Source: Bauldia sp. (GTDB lineage: Bacteria > Pseudomonadota > Alphaproteobacteria > Rhizobiales > Kaistiaceae). From it: a stretch of 35,960 nt of DNA. Of the stretch, positions 16,278 to 24,366 are shown in pieces. Position 1 is the stretch's first letter, and each line of letters starts with the position of its first letter. The notes below the pieces were generated by a model. That model worked only from the letters and a program-made list of their open reading frames with translations, did no database searches and was not told where the DNA came from. Location: contig NZ_JAGRLA010000187.1 of the NCBI RefSeq assembly GCF_020442045.1, forward strand, positions 1 to 35,960, read 5' to 3'. The translations under genes were made by a program, and so were the position numbers.

Positions 16278-18569
16278 CTATTCGAAGCGAAGCGATACGA
16301 ACCCGACACCCAATTCGCGATCGTCGTTGCCGACCGCCTGCCCCGAAGGGCGGGCGAATTTCGGCGGGATGAATTCGATGTGATCGACTGTCTCGGCACC
16401 GAGGTCGAACGGCACTCTCATCTCGTTGACGCCATCCGACATCTTCACCCGCCGCAGCTCGGGACCGACCCGTATCAGGAGGTTCTTGTCGATGTTGGCA
16501 GCGGACGGCTTCGCGCGAAGCACCAATGTGAATTTCTCGGGCAAGGGGGACTTGAAATCGATTCTGACCGTACGCGCCAATCGCTGGTCCGACCAGCGGC
16601 CCCAGGCTTCAGGTCGCAACAGTCCTGCGATGTCGAGGATGAAGTCGGGCAGGCCGGCCCGCGAAAAATCGATCCCCTCTTCGAGTGTTCCGGGATATCG
16701 GGCCGAGAACCGATCGATCGCGTAGCCCGCTTTCTGCATTATCGCCTCGTCGCTCAACCCATCGAGGTCGACATCCTCAAAAGGCTCGATCGCGAAGAAT
16801 GCGACCTGCCGGTCACTCCGGACCAGCTTCGGCGGATACCCCAAGGCCCTGGTGAATTGATCGACGATCGCATCTCCATGGTCGGCGTAGCCACGACGGT
16901 CGATATAAATCCCGCGGAATCCCAACCGTCTGACAACGTCGATCTGCTTTTCGACGGGCTCGGTCGCCAGCGAGCGATAGAAATGATCGCCGGCGCGTCC
17001 CTCGATTCCTCCGTAGCTCCATCGCAACGTTTTCGAATTGGCGAAGCCCATGCTCAATACGTAACTATTCAGATTGTGCAGCGGCGGCGTTTCCGGAAAT
17101 GGCATATAAGGCAGCTGATATACCGCGCTGGCATTCGGAAGGGTTCTTTCGATCTCCCGGATGAAATTTCGATCCGTTCGAAACTCTTCTTTCGTCGCGA
17201 GCTGGCATCGTTCGCAATAACTCGATGTCTGATCAAACAACCCAATTGCAACAAGGACGAAAGAAGCGGCGGCAATCGCGACCTTTGCCCCTCTTGTCGA
17301 TAATCCTTTCGTACAGACCATTTGTATCAGCAAAAATAACACGGAGAACGACGCAAAGGCGATGAACACGCTGATCCGGTTCCAGCTTCGGATCATTGAT
17401 GTTACCAGGTCGGAAAAGACAGCACCCAGCCCTCCAATGGTCCCGAACAAGAACAGCCAGAAAATGTTTATTGCAAAAAATGCAATACGTCGATCGACTG
17501 TAGAACCGGAGGAAATAAATAACAATGCCAGTAACCCACCAGCAAAACCAAGAGCTCCAATGAGACCCAAAGACGAGGTTTTATTCTCATTCACTAGCGG
17601 ATGCGTTGTATTATAATTATCGATATATTTTCTGGCTGCCTCGATCCTATGACTGGAACGCGGATAAATAAGTTGAATTAGCTTCAATCCATATGTCTCT
17701 GCCGCCGCTGGCGACCTGTATACCGCCTCGGTGTTCAAACCGTTTGCGTACCTATAGGCGAGGTTGGGGGATACATTAATGATTACGCCAATCGATACCA
17801 GTGCAACAAATATTATACCAATAACGAAATTGCTCTTGAATCCAAACCGGATCGCACTCGCTACGGATGATATCCCCAACGTAATGATGCCAAATAACGT
17901 ATAGTACACTCCAAAAGACGATATTATGAATAGACAAATAGCTGAAATAACATAGAAACTAATTTTGAATCGAGATAGCGGCACGGGATTGGCATCAAAC
18001 AGCCGCCATGCGATGTAGAAGAATATCGGAATGCAGAAATACCAAGTGTAGAATGTATGTCCCAAGCGAAGAAAATGAAATGGCAGGAACGTAAACAAAA
18101 CAGAAGAGGCGGTTGCCAGCCACCTATTCAATCCAAATGCCCTAGATACGATATACGATGATATATATACGATCGGAAAACTGAGAAGAAAGAATATATT
18201 AATAGACGAATAGTACCTATCCGTAAAGAGGCTTATGATCTTGAAGATCAACAGGTGAGCCGTGTCCGGGATCGGAAAGTCCAGGAATGTCGACCCGAAC
18301 GGATATCCGCTCCGGACGTTGTCGAAGACCCACCCTTCGATCTGGCGCTGGGCGATCCATGAGTGAAAGAGGAAATCCTTCTGATAGGCATACGGGTAGG
18401 CTATGTTTGGGATCAGCCCGCCGGGCCACCCGGACATCAACACGCTGGCCAGAAGGAAGGCGAGGATCGCGCCGGGGATCCATAGCTTCCAGTCATCTCT
18501 TGCGTAGTGAAGCGGAAGCGAAAGAGCCAAGGGGTCTGATCGACGTTCGGTCTGTCCGTTGCGGGTCAT
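16278..18569 (-). CDS. Polytopic membrane protein, GT-C-like, with DUF7024-like C-terminal domain (763 aa)
   Basis: About ten or more membrane spans fill residues ~29-450 (e.g. WIPGAILAFLLASVLMSGWP, NIFFLLSFPIVYISSYIVS, WYFCIPIFFYIAWRLF, ISVFIAFASFSVLFLLIQMV). QKDFLFHSWIAQRQIEGW in the first loop carries acidic/His residues as in GT-C enzymes that use polyprenyl-phosphate sugars. The rest is extracytoplasmic. Its end (~640-763: WGRWSDQRLARTVRIDF, PLPEKFTLVLRAK, IEFIPPKFARP, RELGVGFVSL) matches the beta domain also found at the C-terminus of phosphoglycerol transferases (DUF7024-like, from memory). The core coding sequence (about 17300-18270) is AT-rich with ATA Ile and AGG/AGA Arg codons, unlike its ends. 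Its role may be periplasmic sugar transfer from a lipid carrier made by the GT2 at 21991; this is inferred. Confidence 0.75.
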   Translation of the reverse strand: MTRNGQTERRSDPLALSLPLHYARDDWKLWIPGAILAFLLASVLMSGWPGGLIPNIAYPYAYQKDFLFHSWIAQRQIEGWVFDNVRSGYPFGSTFLDFPIPDTAHLLIFKIISLFTDRYYSSINIFFLLSFPIVYISSYIVSRAFGLNRWLATASSVLFTFLPFHFLRLGHTFYTWYFCIPIFFYIAWRLFDANPVPLSRFKISFYVISAICLFIISSFGVYYTLFGIITLGISSVASAIRFGFKSNFVIGIIFVALVSIGVIINVSPNLAYRYANGLNTEAVYRSPAAAETYGLKLIQLIYPRSSHRIEAARKYIDNYNTTHPLVNENKTSSLGLIGALGFAGGLLALLFISSGSTVDRRIAFFAINIFWLFLFGTIGGLGAVFSDLVTSMIRSWNRISVFIAFASFSVLFLLIQMVCTKGLSTRGAKVAIAAASFVLVAIGLFDQTSSYCERCQLATKEEFRTDRNFIREIERTLPNASAVYQLPYMPFPETPPLHNLNSYVLSMGFANSKTLRWSYGGIEGRAGDHFYRSLATEPVEKQIDVVRRLGFRGIYIDRRGYADHGDAIVDQFTRALGYPPKLVRSDRQVAFFAIEPFEDVDLDGLSDEAIMQKAGYAIDRFSARYPGTLEEGIDFSRAGLPDFILDIAGLLRPEAWGRWSDQRLARTVRIDFKSPLPEKFTLVLRAKPSAANIDKNLLIRVGPELRRVKMSDGVNEMRVPFDLGAETVDHIEFIPPKFARPSGQAVGNDDRELGVGFVSLRFE

Positions 18570-18780
18570 GAAGAGTGCTTTGCTCCGGGTGTTGCGCGAG
18601 GCCGCTCGAGGCCAGTCGCGATTCCGGAACTAAGCACTGATAGCTCCACAATCGCAACGCCTCGGGCTCCATGCGAAGCGCCGTCGAGCGGAACCTGCTC
18701 TCGCGGCCCGCACCCTTGACGGTGACCCATTGTCCCGATGGTCGCCCAGTGACGGATTCCGACGCGCCTCGGAGGCTTCC

Positions 18781-20118
18781 TCAGTCGGCACTGCCGGCGG
18801 CGAGCCTGTCGAGCACCTGGCGGGCGACCTTCCTGCCCTCGCGGATCGCATAATTGGTGCCGCGGTCCTCGGGATAGACCTGCGCCATGGTGGCGATCAG
18901 CGCGTTGTCGAAGGGGGTCTCGGATTTCGGCACGTATCGGGAATAGTCCCGTTCGGTGACCGGCTGGCCGTATTGCGTGCGCCACACCCGGTAATCGAGA
19001 ATCCAGCTTCGGTCGAATTCGGGGAACATTCGCTTGAGATGGACCAGGGCGAAGTCGGCATAGTCGTCGTCGGTATAGGACCAGACCGGGTCCTCCACCG
19101 GCAGGTAGCGCGACAGATAGGCGATCTTCGACCCGGCGTAGTTTTCCGGGCTGTCGAAATTGGTGTGCTCGATGACGCCGACGAAGGGAAAGCCGGGATC
19201 GTTGACGTTCAGCCAGTAGGTGTCCGACAGGCTGCGGTCGAGGCGCAGCACGAGGCACATATTGGCGAGATAGTGCACGCGCCGGAGCCGTTCCAGCCAG
19301 TCCGCCGCAGCCACGCCATCGAATATATTGGCGATCAACGGGAAGGCCGGCGTGAAGACGAACTGCCGGCCCGCGACCTCCCGGTCGCCAAGCTTGACGG
19401 CGGTCACTTTCCCCTGCTCGGCCTTCACGCCGGTCACCGGCTGATTGAACAGGAACGTGCCGCCCATCTTCTCGACCTCGGCGACGATGAGGTCAGCCAG
19501 CCGGCCGAACCCGCCCCGGAAATAGGCCAGTTCCTCCGCGCCCTTGCTGTTGCGCGTGCTGCCACGCAGCGCCAGCTTCTTCCAGAACCAGGCGGCCGAC
19601 ACGTCATCGGCATATTGCGAGAATTTGGCGCTTATCAATGGCTCCCAGACCACGCGATAGACCTTCTCGCCGACCATCGGCTCGAGCCATTCGCGGACCG
19701 AGAGATGCTCGATCTGCTTCCAGTCCTTGACCGAACGGACGCGAAACACCAGGGAGCCGAGACGGATGCGTTCGAACAGCGAAAGCGGGGTGAAGCGGAT
19801 CAGGTCGAGCGGCGTCGAGAGGTTCCAGATGCGGCCGTTGAAATACATGCCGTTGCGCGACGGCAGGGTGATGATGTCTTCCTCGTGGCCGATCTCCCGT
19901 ACCAGTTCCGGCACGAAGACGTCGTTGTTGAACCAGTGGTGGTAGAATTTCTCGATCACCACGCCATCGGAGAAGCGGAAGGTCCCGGCCAGCCCGCCCG
20001 GTGTCTCGTCGGCTTCGACGACACAGACCGTCTTGCCCGCCTTGGCCAGGGTGAACGCCGCGGCCAGCCCGGTATATCCGGCGCCGACGACAACCGCGTC
20101 ATAGGGTGTTGCTGTCAT
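18781..20118 (-). CDS. FAD-dependent amine-oxidase-family oxidoreductase (445 aa)
   Basis: Flavoprotein of the NAD(P)/FAD oxidoreductase superfamily, related to protoporphyrinogen oxidase and UDP-galactopyranose mutase-like proteins. VVVGAGYTGLAAAFTLAKAG (GxGxxG at 12-17, Glu35 for ribose) followed by ADETPGGLAGTF is the FAD-binding entry. KFYHHWFNND, WEPLISAKF and YFRGGFGRLADLI are typical of the glycan-cluster branch, and the C-terminal NALIATMAQVYPEDRGTNYA closes the FAD fold. It starts at the ATG at 20116-20118, 27 bp after the LPG-TM gene, in an operon with GT2 and LPG-TM genes. That trio is commonly seen in polyprenyl-linked glycan modification. The substrate is unknown; sugar ring or lipid oxidation are both possible. 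Confidence 0.82.
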   Translation of the reverse strand: MTATPYDAVVVGAGYTGLAAAFTLAKAGKTVCVVEADETPGGLAGTFRFSDGVVIEKFYHHWFNNDVFVPELVREIGHEEDIITLPSRNGMYFNGRIWNLSTPLDLIRFTPLSLFERIRLGSLVFRVRSVKDWKQIEHLSVREWLEPMVGEKVYRVVWEPLISAKFSQYADDVSAAWFWKKLALRGSTRNSKGAEELAYFRGGFGRLADLIVAEVEKMGGTFLFNQPVTGVKAEQGKVTAVKLGDREVAGRQFVFTPAFPLIANIFDGVAAADWLERLRRVHYLANMCLVLRLDRSLSDTYWLNVNDPGFPFVGVIEHTNFDSPENYAGSKIAYLSRYLPVEDPVWSYTDDDYADFALVHLKRMFPEFDRSWILDYRVWRTQYGQPVTERDYSRYVPKSETPFDNALIATMAQVYPEDRGTNYAIREGRKVARQVLDRLAAGSAD

Positions 20119-20145
20119 GGCCCCGGCTCTTGTCCCCGTTTTCCG

Positions 20146-21144
20146 TCAGGAATGTGATCTGGCAAATCCCGGCACCACCTGTCGAAACAGGTCGGGCCTC
20201 ACCAGCATTGCGATGCCGCCGGCGACCGTCGTGCTGCCCCACAGGACGAGGTGGACGAGCAGGGCGAAGCTGGCCGCCTGGGCCTGCGTCCCGCCGAGCA
20301 GGTCGACGGCCAGCAGGGCAGCGAGATGAAACGTTCCGACATAGCCGGGCGATGACGGCACAAGGGTGGAAAGGGTCGCGACCGCCATCACTACCAGGGC
20401 GACCGCGGCGCCACCCGAGATGCCGAGGCCGGTCAGCATGAACCCGTAGAGCCCGGTCTCTCCGGCCCAGCCCAGCATCGAGAGCACCAGGACGAGCGCC
20501 AGCGTCGTCGCCCGCGACATCCGGGCGAGTCCGGTCAGGATATCGAAAGAGGCCTCGATCACCTTGGCGACGATCCCCGACCGGTCCGCGCGCGCCCCGC
20601 GCAGCTTGATGAAGAATGCGAGCTTGCGGCTGAAGAGGACGATGACGATCAGCGCCGCGAGCGCGCAGATCGAAATGACCAACGCTCCGCGCTCGAGCCA
20701 GGCCGGCAGCGCGACAATGCCAACGGCGGCGGTCCCGGCGGCAAGGCAAATGACGAGCGTGATCAGGTCGATGACCCGCTCCAGCAGGACGCTTGCCGCC
20801 GCTACCGACCGGCTGATTCCGATCGCGGCGGGGAAGACGAGCACCCTCACCACATCCCCGATCCTCAGCGGCAGCACGTTGTTCAGCGCAATCGAGCCGA
20901 GGAAGGCGGCCGCGCTGGAACCGATCGTGGTATCGGCCCCCGTCGCGCGCAGCATCACCGTCCAGCGCAGGATGCGGAAGACGTAGCCGGCGCCCAGCGA
21001 CAGCAGCGCCAGCACCAGATAGGGCCAGTCGAAAGCCTTGAGCGCGGCCCAGGCCGCGGGGAAGTCGACGATCCACAGCAGCATGCCGAGGCAAAGCGCC
21101 GTTATCGCCCAGCCCAGCCATCGGACGTGTCTTCTTCCACTCAT
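20146..21144 (-). CDS. Lysylphosphatidylglycerol-synthase-TM family membrane protein (332 aa)
   Basis: Integral membrane protein of the LPG_synthase_TM/UPF0104 family. Its hydrophobic stretches include WLGWAITALCLGMLLWIVDF, YLVLALLSLGAGYVFRILRW, VIDLITLVICLAAGTAAVGI and LVISICALAALIVIVLF, giving seven or eight spans. The family core FLGSIALNNVLPLRIGDVVR (N..LP.R.GD..R) is present near residue 85, and SSPGYVGTFHLAAL near the end is the second conserved block. Bacterial members lacking the MprF synthetase domain are often encoded with GT2 enzymes; some are proposed to move or handle lipid-linked sugars. The gene lies 41 bp downstream of rfbF and 27 bp upstream of the FAD oxidoreductase gene in the same operon. 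Confidence 0.83.
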   Translation of the reverse strand: MSGRRHVRWLGWAITALCLGMLLWIVDFPAAWAALKAFDWPYLVLALLSLGAGYVFRILRWTVMLRATGADTTIGSSAAAFLGSIALNNVLPLRIGDVVRVLVFPAAIGISRSVAAASVLLERVIDLITLVICLAAGTAAVGIVALPAWLERGALVISICALAALIVIVLFSRKLAFFIKLRGARADRSGIVAKVIEASFDILTGLARMSRATTLALVLVLSMLGWAGETGLYGFMLTGLGISGGAAVALVVMAVATLSTLVPSSPGYVGTFHLAALLAVDLLGGTQAQAASFALLVHLVLWGSTTVAGGIAMLVRPDLFRQVVPGFARSHS

Positions 21145-21185
21145 TCGTCACCGAAAGCCTTGGGGAGCCCCTCGCGAGACATCGC

Positions 21186-21962
21186 TCATGGTTTCCATGT
21201 CTTCCAGGGTGCGCCGGCTTCCCACAATGCTTCCAGGTCCCGCTTGTCCCGCAACGTGTCGCACGGACGCCAGAAACCGCGATGTTCAAATGCCGAAAGC
21301 TGGCCGTCGCGCGCGAGGTCGCGCAGGGGCGCCTGTTCGAACGACGTGGAATCGCCCTCGATATAGTCGAGCACCCGCGGCTCGAGGACAAAGAAGCCGC
21401 CATTGATCCAGCCGATCTCGTCGCTGGGCTTCTCGTGGAAGGATTTGACCTTGCGGCCGCCATCGGCGATGTCGAGCACGCCGAAGCGACCGGGCGGCTG
21501 GACGGCGGTCACCGTGGCAAGCCGCCCCTCGGCGCGATGGAAGGCGACCTCGGCGCCCAGATCGACGTCCGCCAGCCCGTCGCCATAGGTCATGCAGAAG
21601 GTTTCTTCGCCGACGAAGGACGCGACCCGCTTGAGCCGTCCGCCGGTCATGGTGTCGGCGCCGGTGTCGATCAGCGTTACCCTCCAGTCCTCCGCCGCGC
21701 TGTCGAGTATTTCGGTCGAGCCGTCGCGAAGATTGACGACCAGGTCGGACAGGTGATTGGCGTAATTGAGGAAGAACTCCTTGATGACGTAGCCCTTGTA
21801 TCCGAGGCAAACGACGAAGTCCTTGATCCCGTGCTGAGAGTACATCTTCATGATGTGCCACAGCAGCGGCCGCCCGCCGATCTCGACCATCGGCTTTGGC
21901 CTGGCTTCCGTCTCTTCAGCGAGACGCGTCCCAAGCCCTCCCGCCAGGATCACAAGCTTCAC
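21186..21962 (-). CDS. rfbF: Glucose-1-phosphate cytidylyltransferase (258 aa)
   Basis: Makes CDP-glucose from CTP and glucose-1-phosphate, the first step to CDP-linked deoxy or dideoxy sugars. LVILAGGLGTRLAEETEARP (nucleotide-binding loop with its catalytic Arg), PKPMVEIGGRPLLWHIMKMY, FVVCLGYKGYVIKEFF, CMTYGDGLADVD and KVKSFHEKPSDEIGWINGGF are diagnostic of RfbF; YSQHG and the GDGLADVD segment separate it from thymidylyl and uridylyl enzymes. Length is normal for the family. The start is a GTG at 21960-21962 with GGAGA 7 nt upstream. It normally works with CDP-glucose 4,6-dehydratase (rfbG). No intact rfbG is in the window, although a gene fragment at 23906-24040 may be its remnant. Confidence 0.93.
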   Translation of the reverse strand: MKLVILAGGLGTRLAEETEARPKPMVEIGGRPLLWHIMKMYSQHGIKDFVVCLGYKGYVIKEFFLNYANHLSDLVVNLRDGSTEILDSAAEDWRVTLIDTGADTMTGGRLKRVASFVGEETFCMTYGDGLADVDLGAEVAFHRAEGRLATVTAVQPPGRFGVLDIADGGRKVKSFHEKPSDEIGWINGGFFVLEPRVLDYIEGDSTSFEQAPLRDLARDGQLSAFEHRGFWRPCDTLRDKRDLEALWEAGAPWKTWKP

Positions 21963-21990
21963 ACCGTATCTCCACCCAATTGCACGTTGC

Positions 21991-22986
21991 CTAGAGCTTC
22001 AGTTCGTCGTCGGAAAAGTTGACGGATTGATCGATGATCGCGACCGGGTCGCCGCGCAACATCACATAAATCCGCAAGATGTATTCCCCGATGATCCCGA
22101 GCAGCACCGATTGCAGGCCGATGCCGAACAGGACGAGGATATGGATGCTGGCCAGCCCCGGCGGCAGATCGGGCCGCACCAGGCGGAGGACGACATAATA
22201 GATCGTGCCGAGCACGCTCGCGGCCATCGCCGCCAGGCCGACGACCGTGGCGAGGCGCAACGGAACGCTCGAATGATTGAAGACGGCGGTCAGGCCGAGG
22301 CGCAATAGCCGGTTCACGCCGAACTTGCTCTTGCCGGCGACCCGCGCGTCGCGATCATATTCGATGCCCATCTGGCGAAAGCCGAGGCCGGCGATCATGC
22401 CGCGCAGATAGGGGTTGGGCGTCCGGAACTTGACCAGCGCGTTCAGGACCTTCCGGTCAATCAGCCGGAAGTCACCCGCCTGCCGGGGTATCGGATGCTC
22501 GCTGATCATGCCGATGACGGTGTAGCCGACGTTCCGGAAGCCGCGCAGCAACGCCGGTTCCGGACGAGAGCGCCGGATGCCATAGACAACGTCGAAGCCC
22601 TCCTCCCATCGATCCATGAAGGCCTCGAGCATCTCCGGCGGATCCTGCAGATCGGCGTCGAGCTGCATGATCGCGTCGCCGCGAGTGTGGAGGAAGTTCG
22701 CCAGGATCGAGCGCTGGAACCCGACGCCTTTCGCGAAGCGGATGCCGCGGACGCGATCGTCACGCTTCGACAGTGCCTCGATCTTCTGCCAGGTGTCGTC
22801 CTCCGAGCAGTTGTCCGAGAAGACGATCTCGATATCGCAACGGTCGGCCAGCTTGTCGCCGACCGCCACCAGCCGCTGATAGAGCCGGTCCATGTTGTCC
22901 GACTCGTTGAGCACCGGAATGGTTATCGATATGAGCGGCCGCTTGCCCCGCGGGGAGCGGCCGGCATCATTCCCAGCCATCGCCAT
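21991..22986 (-). CDS. Family 2 polyprenyl-phosphate glycosyltransferase, GtrB/ArnC-like (331 aa)
   Basis: Transfers a sugar from a nucleotide donor to undecaprenyl phosphate on the cytoplasmic membrane face. The GT-A domain starts ISITIPVLNESDNMDRLY; FSDNCSEDDTW binds nucleotide; MQLDADLQDPPEMLEAF holds the metal-binding DAD. GDFRLIDRKV and GIEYDRDARVAGKSKFG are typical of the DPM1/GtrB branch. Two C-terminal spans (LATVVGLAAMAASVLGTIYY and the stretch around LFGIGLQSVLLGIIGEYILR) anchor it. The ATG at 22984-22986 overlaps the TGA of the upstream epimerase gene as TGATG, so it is preferred to the longer frame from 23016. Donor probably one of the local activated sugars; which one is not shown. 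Confidence 0.9.
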   Translation of the reverse strand: MAMAGNDAGRSPRGKRPLISITIPVLNESDNMDRLYQRLVAVGDKLADRCDIEIVFSDNCSEDDTWQKIEALSKRDDRVRGIRFAKGVGFQRSILANFLHTRGDAIMQLDADLQDPPEMLEAFMDRWEEGFDVVYGIRRSRPEPALLRGFRNVGYTVIGMISEHPIPRQAGDFRLIDRKVLNALVKFRTPNPYLRGMIAGLGFRQMGIEYDRDARVAGKSKFGVNRLLRLGLTAVFNHSSVPLRLATVVGLAAMAASVLGTIYYVVLRLVRPDLPPGLASIHILVLFGIGLQSVLLGIIGEYILRIYVMLRGDPVAIIDQSVNFSDDELKL

Positions 22987-23909
22987 CACGTCCCTGCCGT
23001 CGCCTCCTTGCGGCACATGCCCCCGAGGTGCTGCTCGAGATCGGCGACCGGAACCTGCCCGATCGCCGCCGCAAGCTTGTCCGTCGCGGCGACGACTTCG
23101 GGCCGATCATCCGGCCGGCGCGGCAACGCTCCGAAATCCAGCAGCGCTTCCGATGCCCCGAGGACGCGCGCCACGCTCCGGGCGAAATCCGCCACCGTCC
23201 GCGGCACGCCGCTGCCCAGATTATACTCGCCCGCCAGTCCGCGGTCCTTGCGGAATGCGTCGAGAAACAGCGCCAGGCGCAGGCATACCTCGTCGACGCC
23301 GAGATAGTCCCTGACCTGCAGCCCGTCGCTCAGCGCGACCGTTTCGCCGCGTGCCAGGCGCGTCGCCAGCGAGGGCAGCAGCCGATGCGGCTTCTCGCCC
23401 GGACCGTAGACGTTGAAGACGCGCAGGACCGCCACATCGAGGCCGATCGACGCTCCGGTCGACTGCACCAGTATCCCGCCGGCCGCCTTGGTCGCCCCGT
23501 ATAGCGCATGCCGCTCGAGGGGAGCGGTTTCGGGAATCGGCGACGCGCATGGCGCATATTCCGAGCAGGAACCGACCTGGAGGAAGACCTCCGCGCCGCT
23601 TTGCCGCGCGGCCGCTGCGAAGGCGGAGGGAAAGACCGCATTGACCGCGACAAGGCGCTCGGGATCGCGGTCGCTCGGCGCGACGCCGGCCGCGGCGAGA
23701 TTGATGGCAGCGTCATATCGGGCATCCTTCGCCGGCTCCATCGCCCGCAGGATGTCGGCCTGGGTCAGGCCGTCGAGCTCCAGGGTCGTGACGCCCGGAA
23801 GCGATCGCCCGCCGCGAACCAACGCGGTGACCTCATGCCCGGATGCGAGAAGGGTCTCGACCAGGGCCCGGCCGATAAGGCCCGTCGCGCCGGTGACCAG
23901 AACCTTCAA
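22986..23909 (-). CDS. NAD-dependent epimerase/dehydratase, likely acting on a CDP-sugar (307 aa)
   Basis: Extended SDR enzyme: KVLVTGATGLIGRALVETLL (TGxxGxxG loop), NLAAAGVAPSDRDPERLVAV, LQVGSCSEY (catalytic Ser region), LYGATKAAGGILVQ (YxxxK) and VLRVFNVYGPGE. It would reduce or epimerise a 4-keto nucleotide sugar. The start is a TTG at 23907-23909 with GGAGG about 7 nt upstream, and it overlaps the TGA of the upstream gene fragment as TTGA; the start is therefore well supported. Position between that fragment and GT2-rfbF suggests a CDP-4-keto-hexose substrate, as in CDP-paratose or abequose type synthases. That assignment is from context only. Confidence 0.82.
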   Translation of the reverse strand: MKVLVTGATGLIGRALVETLLASGHEVTALVRGGRSLPGVTTLELDGLTQADILRAMEPAKDARYDAAINLAAAGVAPSDRDPERLVAVNAVFPSAFAAAARQSGAEVFLQVGSCSEYAPCASPIPETAPLERHALYGATKAAGGILVQSTGASIGLDVAVLRVFNVYGPGEKPHRLLPSLATRLARGETVALSDGLQVRDYLGVDEVCLRLALFLDAFRKDRGLAGEYNLGSGVPRTVADFARSVARVLGASEALLDFGALPRRPDDRPEVVAATDKLAAAIGQVPVADLEQHLGGMCRKEATAGT

Positions 23910-24040
23910 CGACTTCCCTCCACCCGCTTCGCGCAGCCGGCGCGCCAGTCGTCGATTTGTGATTGCGTCACTTCACGCATTGCCGCCGCGCGGTCGGGCG
24001 CGTCCAAGATACGGTAGCACTCCGACCTCGGCTTGCCGCG
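23906..24040 (-). pseudogene. C-terminal fragment of a decapitated operon gene (candidate CDP-glucose 4,6-dehydratase)
   Basis: An open frame of 44 codons ends in a TGA at 23906-23908 that overlaps the TTG start of the epimerase gene (TTGA), the kind of coupling seen elsewhere in this operon. It reads SECYRILDAPDRAAAMREV then TQSQIDDW. The order YR...M R-x-V-T-x-x-Q-I-x-x-(W/Y) recalls the C-terminus of CDP-glucose 4,6-dehydratases (MR-V/L-T-x-x-QI), the missing partner of rfbF. An in-frame TGA at 24041-24043 closes it upstream and no start precedes it. I infer that the 5' part was lost at a junction near 24040. The identity as rfbG is tentative. Confidence 0.45.
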
Positions 24041-24143
24041 TCACACGCCGATGATCGCCTGTTTGTGCTCCAGGGACATCGGCGAGCCTCGTCGCCAGCA
24101 TGTCCGATACAGCAATCGGATAAGGCGTAATCCGTCGATCCAT
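23973..24143 (-). other. Short ORF with perfect Shine-Dalgarno, probable chimeric remnant (56 aa)
   Basis: AGGAGGT at 24147-24153 (read on the minus strand) sits 4 nt before an ATG at 24141-24143, the strongest ribosome binding site in the window. The product MDRRITPYPIAVSDMLATRL... is not recognised. From about 24040 it continues into the fragment above in a different reading frame and stops at 23973. It looks like the start of one gene joined out of frame to the end of another. It may be non-functional. Confidence 0.3.
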
Positions 24144-24366
24144 ACTACCTCCTGCCGATAGGCGCGACCTGATGGTGGCACCTCTGGAAAGTCCCGGTCT
24201 TATGGCACAATCCGTTGCTGGTTTGGACATCTCGAAACTGGGGCCGGAAGCGCAAATTCCGTGACGTCAAGAATGCGGGCAGCAGAAGCTGCGCACTGCT
24301 CCGCGGCTGGACAGCGACCGTCGCGAGGCCGTGGAGTCCGATTGGCGCGAATATTCCACGCCCAAT
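24041..24366. other. Gap between the truncated operon gene and ugd; no intact gene seen
   Basis: Apart from the short ORF starting at 24143, nothing here has coding character on either strand. The composition is less GC-rich than the operon to the left. TGGCAC-N5-GTTGC at 24203-24218 looks like a sigma-54 element but the GG-GC spacing is 11, not 10. No transposase motif, terminal inverted repeat or target duplication was found by eye. It is the left flank of the ugd/uxs pair. Confidence 0.5.

Noticed and set aside
18730..20157. 475-codon plus-strand frame opposite the FAD oxidoreductase
   Set aside because: The minus frame has the GxGxxG FAD loop and operon spacing; the plus frame has no family signal.
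20099..21463. 454-codon minus-strand frame overlapping the LPG-TM and rfbF genes in another phase
   Set aside because: It overlaps two well-supported genes on the same strand and is low-complexity Arg/Ala/Gly.
24203..24219. Sigma-54-like TGGCAC...TTGCT
   Set aside because: The invariant GG and GC are 11 bp apart rather than 10, and it points antisense into the end of ugd.
24041..24366. Insertion sequence at the junction beside ugd
   Set aside because: No DDE or other transposase motif, terminal inverted repeat or target-site duplication could be found by eye.
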